Origin: Nepenthes gracilis
Lineage: Eukaryota > Streptophyta > Magnoliopsida > Caryophyllales > Nepenthaceae
Reading direction: 5' to 3'
DNA: 64,000 nucleotides
NCBI GenBank assembly: GCA_033239525.1
Contig: BSYO01000034.1
Coordinates: 2,790,001-2,854,000 of the forward strand
Of this stretch, positions 12,371-21,480 are shown one piece after another. Below the pieces are notes generated by a model. It was not told where the DNA came from. It saw nothing but the letters and a program-made list of their open reading frames with translations, and did not search any database. The position numbers were made by a program, and so were the translations under genes. Within the stretch, counting starts at the first letter, position 1. Every line of letters starts with the position of its first letter.

Positions 12371-12815
12371 AAAAAATTCGGAGTGGCAAAAATTTGGAGT
12401 GACACAAAATTTGAAGTACTAAAATCCGGAGTCACAAAATCTAGAGTGACACAAAATTCGGAATAAATAAAACCCGGAGTGACAAAAATCCGGAATAACA
12501 AAATCTAGAGTCACAAAAATCGAAGTGACACAAAATTCGGAGTAAACAAAACCCAAAGTCACAAAATTCGGAGTGACCCAAAATCCGGAATAAACAAAAT
12601 CCGAAGTCACAAAATCCAGAGTAAATAAAATCCGAAGTCCCAAAAACAGAAGTGACACAAAATTCAGAGTAAACAAAATTCGGAGTGAACAAAATCCGGA
12701 GTGATACAAAATTCGGAATAGCAAAAAACTCTGGAGTCACAAAATCCAGAGTCACAAAAAAATCCGGAGTGATAAAAATCCGAAGTCATAGAAAATCCGA
12801 AGTAATAAAAACTAA
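12371..12815 (+). repeat. minisatellite in the 3' untranslated region of Tat element 1
   Basis: About 445 bp are built from degenerate units of 16-20 bp on the theme AAAATCCGGAGTGACAC, with the word CCGGAGT or TCGGAGT and the spacers CACAAA, GACACA and AAACA alternating. It lies between the antisense ORF and the polypurine tract. Tandem repeats in the 3' untranslated region are known from plant Tat/Ogre elements and can seed satellites. The minus-strand open frames through it are translations of the repeat. Confidence 0.88.
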
Positions 12816-12909
12816 AGCCATTTCATATTGGAATAATTAAAACCAGATAGCTTCAAACTATGTCCCATCAAAGAAACACGTCAGAAGTTAAAATTTTAAT
12901 CTTCTGACA

Positions 12910-12920
12910 TTGGGGGCTAG
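12910..12920 (+). other. polypurine tract of Tat element 1
   Basis: TTGGGGGCTAG stands directly before the 3' LTR, where plus-strand DNA synthesis is primed. The second Tat element has the matching ATGGGGGCTAG before its own LTR (minus strand, 54216-54226), although the LTR bodies differ. Confidence 0.8.
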
Positions 12921-13480
12921 TGATGGGTACTGTTGCTTGGACGATCCATGACAATGGCCCACTAATTGAAGCCCAATATGAATCAATGAGGCCTAGAAGT
13001 TACAGCCCAAAAGACTAGCAAGAAATATTTTGGATAACGTCCTATCCTTCATGAAACCGGCAATAACGACTTGAAGTTAAGCCAACCGACCCTCCTTATT
13101 TGAAACGGCTATGAAAACGGCCCAAAACTGGTATAAGAAGAAAGCCATCCTTCAGAAAGAGGGATCTGACTTTTGGTCAAAAAAAGAGAAAAAACTGGAT
13201 AAGTGATCTAAAGAAAGCAAGGCTTCCTTCTCAAAAAAGGAGGAAAAAATGATATCCTAAAACTCCATTTGACAAAATTCGTAACCAAGTCAAACACAAT
13301 TTGTCTTCCCATTTTTTATTTGAGAAGGATCTTTGTCGACTTGAGCATCGGAGAGCCTGCTGAAAAAATTTTCATTTTGACCCTTTGATTCTTTGATTTT
13401 CTGTGGTGTTGTATAGGCTTTGGATTAAAAGAATAGTGATTAGATCTTTTCAAGTTCAATCCGGATTCATAGCCGTAACA
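12921..13480 (+). repeat. 3' LTR of Tat element 1
   Basis: It starts TGATGGGTACTGTTGCTTGG and ends CATAGCCGTAACA, with TG and CA intact. It aligns with 4017-4554 over its whole length, with scattered substitutions and an insertion of about 20 bp (GAAAACGGCCCAAAACTG) near 13113. ATTTT follows at 13481-13485. Confidence 0.93.
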
Positions 13481-13485
13481 ATTTT

Positions 13486-13943
13486 AAACAATGATATTGA
13501 ATGGATTTGGAGGCAATATTGATTAAATATTTAATCTAAGAAAAGAAATAATTTAAAAATAATTTTTTAAATAATTTTTTTTTAAAATGAAAATTTATCT
13601 GTTAAAATGTTTTTTACAAAACGGATAAATTGGAGATGTACGTCCGCCAAATTTCAAAAACAGGAATAATCTTGCTTCTTTTTATGAGGTTATTGACTTC
13701 TTAACTGTTGAACCTTTAATAAAAATTTTAATAATAGAAACAAATATTTAAAAATTATAATTTAATATTTAAATTTTAACTGTTAAATTTTTAATTTAAT
13801 AATTTAAATAAGAAAAATAAAATTCTAATTTTGCATTTAATCCCCTAAGTCTCCTGCATATTAAATTTTCATCTCTCTCAATTCCATTCTCATTTAAAAA
13901 TCAATTATTTAATATTTTCTTTTTCTTTGTAACAAAAGCTTGG
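13486..13943. other. AT-rich spacer, downstream flank of the COR27-like gene
   Basis: No gene is seen. It lies between the Tat element and the stop codon of the minus-strand gene and should hold the gene's 3' untranslated region. Possible AATAAA-type signals are frequent simply because the DNA is AT-rich. Confidence 0.5.
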
Positions 13944-14626
13944 TTAAAATAAAATGCATAAACTACTGAGGAAGCCTTCACGAGTTACCTGATCTTGATC
14001 GTGCGACACATTGTACGGATCGGTTGGTGATCGTCTTCTCCGCCTGCTTGTCCTAGTTGTGGAACTCGATGTATCCACTGCAACAAACATCTCTGAATTT
14101 GAGAAATTAAAAATAATTAATAATTAATATTTACATATTTATACTTAATATGAGTTTGAATTTAATCAATAAAAAAATCTCCAAAGCTTTTCCTAACAAT
14201 ATCTCCAGCGGAATATTCGAGATTCTGTAGATTCCTTACGATCTGTTCGGGCGCCAGGTCAAACAAATTCGGCTCAGAATTACTTTTAGATCGAGAAACA
14301 AAATCGAAAGAAAAACCGGCAGCTTTGAAGGCAGTGATGAGATGATCGGTTGCGTGATCATCGGCGGAAAATGGAAGGAAAATCGTGAGAAGATACTAGA
14401 ATGTACCTGCGTCAGAGCTTCGACTCCGTTTCAGCGCTTTCAAGTCTCGAGTAGACTCAGAAATGTCGGGGACGTAACGATCGAGGCGAAATTTTTGAGC
14501 GTTGGATTCGAGCATCGTCCGAACGAAGGTGGCCTCCATGAAGCTCAGGAAGTGCAGGTGCTTCTCGTTTGTCCAATTTCCAGTTTTCTCGTTTGCAATT
14601 TTCTGCCTGTCCATCTCCGGATGCAT
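13944..14626 (-). CDS. COR27/COR28-like cold- and clock-regulated protein, three exons, apparently intact
   Basis: COR27 and COR28 are plant-specific nuclear regulators linking cold, light and the circadian clock. The proposed CDS joins 14626-14407, 14322-14240 and 14090-13944 (minus), giving 149 residues. Exon 1 holds the family signature NWTNEKHLHFLSFMEATFV, then RLDRYVPDISESTRDLK and a basic KRSRSS stretch. Exon 3 holds RTSRRRRSPTDPYNVSHDQD, resembling the SQDQVV-type C-terminal motif of the family. Intron 1 (84 nt) has GCAG/GTACAT and CAAAG ends and keeps phase; intron 2 (149 nt) uses GATC/GTAAGG and TTCAGAG. ATG 14626 is the first ATG after the TATA box. No stop or frameshift is seen. 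The protein is shorter than Arabidopsis COR27 (about 240 residues, from memory). The start of exon 3 is the least certain point; reading on past 14240 would end at IVRKSFGDFFID. Confidence 0.68.
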
Positions 14627-14725
14627 ACCGATTTCCCGTCGCCGATGAAGTAGACTTGCCGGCCGCCGATGATTTATGTCTTGGTTTATCGAGGTCGTTG
14701 GAGTGGTTTTACTGCAGGCGCCACG

Positions 14726-14733
14726 GTTTTATA
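14726..14733 (-). promoter_or_regulatory. TATA box of the COR27-like gene
   Basis: On the minus strand the sequence reads TATAAAAC, 93 bases upstream of the ATG at 14626. Transcription starting about 30 bases below would leave a leader of roughly 70 nt. Its position fits the gene model well. Confidence 0.6.
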
Positions 14734-14767
14734 CCGAAGACTGTCTTCCTTCTTCAGCACTCCGCAG

Positions 14768-14776
14768 AGATATTTT
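14768..14776 (-). promoter_or_regulatory. evening element upstream of the COR27-like gene
   Basis: The minus strand reads AAAATATCT exactly, the evening element bound by the MYB-like clock proteins CCA1/LHY/RVE. It lies about 35 bp above the TATA box. A second near-match, TAAATATCT, lies at 14835-14843. Arabidopsis COR27 and COR28 are known to be night-phased and controlled through evening elements, so the motif supports the gene identification. Confidence 0.6.
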
Positions 14777-14869
14777 CAAACGCAAAATCACAAGTGGCGG
14801 CCTTTTAAATGCTTTCAAACTGTTCGATTTGATCAGATATTTATCATATTTATTTAAATTATAAAACTT

Positions 14870-16966
14870 ATTTAAAAAATAAATTTATTAATAATAATAT
14901 CAAATCAAATCATTAAATATTAAAAAATAATCAGATTTTTATAGTACTCGTTATTATAAAATATTAAATAAAAAGATACATTATTTTTAAAAAATTCTAA
15001 AATAAAAAATCTAAAAAAATAGTAAAATTATTTTCATGAATTTTATTCGTAGTTTTGATATATCAATTCTACCCTTAACTTTATAAAATAAATAAAAAAT
15101 TATATATATATATAGAGAGAGAGAGAGAGTGTGTGTGTGTGTGTGTAAGAAACTGAAAAAATATTATTCATCAGCTTCTTAGTAGAATTATAATTTCTTA
15201 ATTTAATTTTTTAAGATAAAAAATAATATAGTATAATTTTTTAATTTTAAAAAATAAAATAATTAATTATACTGAGAGTTATTTACTAATAGATATAATA
15301 AAAGTTTTTTAAAAAATTAAATTTATTAGATAAAATATTTTTAATTATTTAAATGAGATAAAAGTGGGTCAATCATAATATTAATTTTTAATTTATTTTT
15401 TTTAAAAATTACATAAACGTATTATTTAGAAACATAAAAACTATTAATCTAATAAATAATACTATCTATAAAATATATATCGATAAAATATTAAATAAAA
15501 TTTTAAAAAATTATATTATATTAAAATTTTTATAATTTATATTAGGCTTATTGTTTCTTTTCTATATATTGATTGAAAAATTAATCATAATTTAATTTAT
15601 TTTTTTCTCAAAATTATAATTTTTTATATAATTAAAATAATAAAATTTAGATATGTCAAATTTAAATTCCAACCAAATCAAAATTAGTCCTATATTTTAA
15701 ATTTTAATTCTAATTTTATAATATAAATAGATTATTCAGTCATTTTTAAAATACTTTATTTATTTATTTTTATATAAATTTATTACTATAAATCAATCAA
15801 TTAAATATTAAATTATCAAAACTGACAAAAGAATGTTATTCCACTACTACTTTCAATAATAATAATAATAATTAGTCGATATAGCAAGCAATTAATTAAA
15901 TACAAGTTAAAAATTTTAAGATTGCTAATTCTGATTTTAAATGGTTAGTTGATAATTATGATAATAATAAATAAAAAAAATATGATTCATATATTTTATT
16001 TTATATATATATATATAATTGAATATATAAATAATATTTTTTATAAATAAAATTTTAATTTATCATGATCCTAATTATAGAGATTAACATATGAGAGATG
16101 GCTATGTTCATAAAATCATGACCGTTCACTAATAAATAAATAAAATATAGCACATATAATTTTAAAATTATATGCATTAAATTAAACAATAATTATAATT
16201 TAAAATATATTATTTTTTATTAGCCTTTAAATCGAGCTATTTGTATCTTAATTTAAAAATTTTTATCATTAAATAGACAACCTAGCTAGTAATCTTGCTG
16301 GCTAATAATCCTTCTATCCGGCCAATTCTTGTTTATTATTATTTTTGTCCGGGGTGGTATTTTTTTCAGCCCCCTAAAAAAATAAAAATAAAAATAACCT
16401 TTATTTTGTAGTGTATTTATTTCTTGTCGACGTTGTTACTTGTCCAATCCTGGGCTTGTCGGTTTTTGCCTTATCGGATCGATTCAGTTGGTTGATTGGG
16501 CTTTTGTGGATAGTCTATGCATTCAACCCTAAAAAAAAAAATCTTTCTTCTAGGTTTTGCGTTCTTACCCATACTTTCTTCTAGATTTTACGTTCATACC
16601 CGTGTTGTGTTTTTTTTATGTTAAAAAAAAAATTTCAATTATTTTTTTATCCTGATGAATGGTTGGCGGAATTTGCCTTCCTACTGATATTGGTAATCTG
16701 ACAAATTTTCAACTATTGGCCTCGAAGGATGATTCTTCTTGACATTTGGAGTACTGATTTGATTGTCATGTTCAGAGCGAATTGGGGGTACCTCAAGTTG
16801 ATCTGGCATTGTAGCGCTTCCTTGAGGTCTTGTGCCTGATTAGGTTGGCTGATGACTATTGGCGTATGTTTGATTGTTTTCTTTTTGTTTCTTTTTACTT
16901 TGGAGACTTGTTTCCTTATACTCATGGTACGCACTAGCGTCATTATCTATTACTAAGTTAACAAAA
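14870..16966. other. AT-rich intergenic DNA
   Basis: No gene is recognised. The region holds a compound microsatellite (15101-15147, listed separately), an (AAT)n run near 15860 and a (TA)n run near 16005. An imperfect direct duplication of about 31 bp lies at 16543-16604 (TTTCTTCTAGGTTTTGCG / TTTCTTCTAGATTTTACG). A minus-strand open frame at 16713-16943 has no recognisable domain; a neighbouring frame reads MPDQLEVPPIRSEHDNQIST, which could be transposon-derived. Confidence 0.45.
15101..15147. repeat. compound microsatellite (TA)n(GA)n(GT)n
   Basis: Three perfect dinucleotide runs follow one another: TA (15101-15113), GA (15114-15129) and GT (15129-15146). Confidence 0.95.
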
Positions 16967-18167
16967 TGTTGAGGTACGAATGACTCGGATCCACCCGATT
17001 CGGTAGCAACGGAATATCCAAACCCCCATCGTCATCGACAACCACCATGTAATAGAAACAAGGAATACAAGAGGTGCACAATATTTTTTTTACGTGGAAA
17101 CCCCTTCTCACATAAGGAAAAAAATCACATGATACAAAATTCACCAATAAATCCACTATGTAAAATGGTTACAAAAATCAAGAGACAGAATACAGCAACC
17201 ACCCTGGCTACACAAACCCTAGATGCGAAAACGAAGAATAGAGTACGAGAATACAAAGTCGCACTCTTTGTGTTTCGCTGACTGCTCTCTCTTTTTTCTC
17301 TATCTTTCTCTCATCATTGTGGTGCTCTCTACTCTCATATTTTACAAGTGTGGTGAAACGGCAACTGTCGTTTCACCCTGCACACATGTGGCCGGCAACA
17401 CAAGCCCCTGGCTACATAAGCCCTGACGGATGCTTGCTCATCATGGTCACTCCCATGGCACCTTGCTTGCGCCGAACACAACATGCCTAGCATATATATA
17501 TATATATAATTATCTGCTCGGAGATCTTCAATCAATAGGCAGGTTGCGTGTGGACAAACACCTGCTACCTACTCTTCGACCTGCCAACAACTTTGCCCTC
17601 CAACTCTGCATTCCTGCCAACTGCACAGACGACGTACACAGACGACGTCCTCGGTCGTTACTGCAGTCAAGTCCCCGGACCATCTGTGTCCTTTGGCCAT
17701 CAAAAGAGTCCTCTGGCGTTCCTTGATCTCTAGGCAGTAACAACGACCTCGGATATCCCATGTCCTTAGTCGCACTGTGCACAACCCATATCTTCGGACG
17801 CTACTGCGCACTTAGCCATGTTCACGGGTGATTTCATACCAGTGTCACCAACTGGTAGATTCTTTCTTTTTAACCGGTCAACAGATTCATCGGTAATCTC
17901 TACTTTTATCCGGTCAACCTTCTTGTTGACCATCTTTTGCTGCCCATCCGCCATCCAGTAGTATTTCTACAACACTTAAACGGTCAACTTCTAGTTGATC
18001 GGAATCCATAGTTGGCCATTCGTCGGTCAATCTCTATTGGCCGTTCACTGTTCTCCTCCGGTCAACGTCTCGTTAATTGGAATCAGTTTTTCATATTTGT
18101 TCTCCACAAATCCTTCGATAACAAATCAGTTTGTTGGGTTACCCACAAGAAAGTGACCGATCCAACA
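16967..18167 (-). mobile_element. solo LTR 1, copia-like, with perfect target duplication
   Basis: The 1201-bp element begins TGTTGAGGTACG and ends GATCCAACA on the plus strand. Both sides carry CAAAA (16962-16966 and 18168-18172), a perfect 5-bp target duplication. No internal retrotransposon DNA lies beside either end, so this is a solo LTR left by LTR-LTR recombination. On the minus strand it starts TGTTGGATCGG and near its end shows GGGGTTTCCACGTAAAA, a stretch common in the R/U5 region of plant LTRs. Within it are a (TA)n run near 17495 and six GGTCAA/TTGACC motifs between 17876 and 18065. Confidence 0.88.
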
Positions 18168-18172
18168 CAAAA

Positions 18173-19915
18173 CATTTAAAAATATACAATTGGAGTTGTA
18201 AATTTTATAATTTTTTTCAATATAATTTATTTACTTAAAAAATATAAAGTATAGACAACCTAGCATAATTGTTAAAAATTTGGAAGAGTTTTATCTCTTA
18301 TAAAAATGGGAGTGACTCAATTTTTTTATATTTTAATAATTTATTTTTAAATAAATAATTATAATTTAAATAATTTTTAAAAATTAAAATATTAATTAAA
18401 AATAATTATTTTAAAATAATTAAACTATAATTATTTATTTAAAATAAATAATTAAAATTATAAAAACTAAAAGTCTTTATCTGTTTAAAAGAAAATATCA
18501 GAGTCTCACCAATCCCACTGTGTGAGAATGATGTTGAAAATATCCGAAACAGAGGAGAAGATATTTTTGGTCAAAGAATCTTTTGCAAGGTCGCGTAGAA
18601 GTTAAAAAGACAAAGAGAATTTTTTTTTTTTAAAGGCGAAAAATATAGATATTTTTGCAGGCAAAATAAATAAATAAATATCTTATATTATATACTATAG
18701 TGTATTATTAATGAGGATGAATAAAAAAAATTAAATTATTTAAATTGTTTAAACTAAAATCAAATAGTTAATGATGAAGGGTTTTAAAAATTTTTAAATT
18801 ATATAGTTTTTTTGGGACGTAGGAGTGATATAGTGAAGTGGGTAACTACTGGGCATAATTTAGTTTAATACAATTGTGATTTTATATTAATTTTATCAAA
18901 AAGTTGCAATTTTTTGATTGGTAATAATAGGTATCGCGTTCTATAGGTCAACTCAAGACACAATCTATTGAAAGAAAAAATGCCCAGATAGTAATGGCCC
19001 ACCGTGAGACCCTTGAGCCCAATATTCAAAAGGCATTACAGATGATACAGATAGTTTGACCTAAAATCATCAGCAATAAATAGACAATTAGAGTTAACTA
19101 GTGAGCTATCCTCACAGCTATAGTTTTAGCTCAGCAGCCGACAACTTTTACAATTTAACAGATAATTGCAAACGATAACTACCTGAGAGAAACACAATCA
19201 TATAATCTCAATACTACAAATTGTGATGTTGCACTTTTTTTCCGTCCATAATAACATATAACTCACATCATCTAATAAATAATATTATTTATTTTTATAA
19301 AACTTAATTCTAATAAGTATAATAGCTAAAGCAACTCACAACATGCCAATATAGTCCCTAATTGTAGCTATAAATATTTGGCTCAAAATAATCAAAATAA
19401 TACTATAAAGTCTCTAGGTCTTCCCAACTATCTAGTCTTACTGTCTTTTGTATGGTAATATGTGGTACACTAAAAGAATAAAAGCAAATAACAAATGAGA
19501 TAAATGCTTACCAAGTAACTCTATAAACTAAAAATACAATAAAATGAAGACATATAATAGCAATAGAGAGAAAATTGAGAAAATTCTAATATAATTAATA
19601 ATATAAAAATAAATATCTCAAGTCCCAAGAAATATGACTCTAAGACATCACATTGTATAAGCTAAACTCAATGATCTCTATAAGATTGTGATGACTTGAA
19701 CCCATTGACTTCCAATCGTAATGGATAATCTATTTCAACAAGCTCAATAAGAATACAACAACTCAGACACGTCGACCCTGAATTGAATAGTGTCATGTCA
19801 ATAATCTTAATAGAAATATGGTGAGTTGAACCTGTCGACTCTTCGTCGAGTCAAACCATTCGCCTCAACAAGCTCAACAAGAAAAAGCTACAAGGTTTGC
19901 ATTTTTCTCCACAAC
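18173..19915. other. unassigned AT-rich DNA
   Basis: No gene or complete element is recognised. Short words such as CTCAACAAG recur between 19730 and 19890. This may be decayed transposon interior, but no domain is readable. Confidence 0.4.
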
Positions 19916-21480
19916 TGTCACGACCCAAATCCAAAAGTATGTAATATAAATAATCAATAATAATTATAATCCATAAAAAAATTTTAAAATAATAACAACC
20001 CAAATCGAATATCCAAATTCAGGAGCATGACCAAATGGTACATTCAACCAACCCATTAATAATAAGAATAATTAATCATCACAAGATCATACAAATTATC
20101 CATTTGGTCAAAATACACATAGACAGCTTAAAAGTCCATAAGAAAAAAGGTGACAAATGACAATCTATACGACTCATAGATTCATAACAAACCAAACACT
20201 ACAATTATTAAATAAATAGAATGATCCGAACACTAACCCCTCAACAATATATCATACACATCATCTTCTTATCCACCGCCCAAACGATATCAAAATACAA
20301 TTAAAGAGAATCCAATTCGAATACAAGACAAATACTTACTAAATATAAAGTAGACTTTAATCAAATCCATATTCGAGCTTCTAGCAAGATATTTATAGTC
20401 CTCTAATATGAAGGGATAAGAAATATAAAAACTTGAGCTGAATAATCAATAAGTATAAATATATAATATATAGCAAACAATACATCCACAATCAAAGTGA
20501 AAAAAATAAATTAATAAACCAATATAAATCCATGAAAATCAAAATCTAAACATCAAGTGTGACAAGCCAACAAAGTGTCTAAATATGGTCTCATACGCAA
20601 AGTCCATAATCTAAAACAAAACCAAACGATCCAAATATATAAGACCAATCAAATCCGGTATCCAAATCTAATGTCGGCCAAGGTTTGCAAATCTCAAATC
20701 AAGTCTCAAATATTCAAAATCAAATACAAGTAAAATATATCAAAAATTAAAAACATAGATAAATCGAAAAACCAAATACTAAAATATTAATTTTAAGGAA
20801 GAATTATACGTATTACCGATAACCTTAGACTATAAGTTACTATTTAGACTTATAGGTGGGCAATTTACATATTCTTCCCTATAAATGTGAATAAACACAC
20901 TTTCTTTTATCATTCGTGGATGATAAATGCAATCTTAAAATCTATTTGAATATATTAGGACATTTAAATATATTAGTTCAATTTAATTTATTATGATAGT
21001 TTTCATAAAAATATAAATAATAGAGGATCTTTATATTACAAGTCCAAACCTTTCTCATTTGACAAAAAAGGTCAAAACTTTTACTTGAAAATGTCAAATA
21101 TATAGTTTTTCACTCAGAAAAGGTTACATATCGAATTGAATAATGAAGATAAAGCTTGACCTGAAGCACAATATATAGATACCATATGTATGACCCATAT
21201 GTAAATTTTATTACTTTTTCTTTATAAATATTTTTTTATTTAAATAAAATATCTCAAAATATTTACCTATTTTTTATAAAATAAATAAAATCCTCAAATA
21301 TTAGCAAAATAAAAGTAAAATTCTAAAATAACTAATAAAAGTGATATACATGTACGAGGAAGTCAAATAAGGTAAGTAAAATGGTATGTATGTATATTAA
21401 ATCCATCAAATGTAGGTAAAACTAAATAGAGACTAAAATAAATCAAAATAGAGTATAAAGATACTTGTTTTCACCTTTAA
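19916..21480. repeat. possible gypsy LTR relic beginning TGTCACGACCC
   Basis: TGTCACGACCCAAATCC at 19916 is a terminus common to many plant gypsy LTRs, and the A/C-rich composition that follows differs from the surroundings. The far end was not found. The flank ACAAC (19911-19915) has no convincing partner, and no primer-binding site was seen, so the extent is approximate. Confidence 0.35.

Larger units (their letters stand above)
4012..13485 (+). mobile_element. complete, inactive Tat-lineage Ty3/gypsy LTR retrotransposon
   Basis: The element is bounded by two similar LTRs (4017-4554 and 12921-13480) and by a perfect 5-bp target duplication, ATTTT, at 4012-4016 and 13481-13485. Between the LTRs the order is gag, protease, reverse transcriptase, RNase H, a second RNase H, integrase, an ORF on the opposite strand, a minisatellite, a purine tract and the 3' LTR. 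The second RNase H and the extra antisense ORF between integrase and the 3' LTR are established hallmarks of the Tat lineage. By eye the LTRs differ at roughly one base in ten over their first 200 bases, and the 5' LTR lacks about 20 bp present in the 3' copy. Every pol domain carries stops, so the element cannot move by itself. Confidence 0.93.

Noticed and set aside
12419..12755. Two overlapping minus-strand open frames of about 100 residues with FVTLDF-type repeats
   Set aside because: They translate the 3' minisatellite of Tat element 1.
14342..14864. Plus-strand open frames of 62-103 residues
   Set aside because: They are shadows of exon 1 and the promoter of the minus-strand COR27-like gene.
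17223..17954. Several overlapping open frames on both strands
   Set aside because: They lie inside solo LTR 1 and show no domain; the LTR ends and target duplication explain the sequence.
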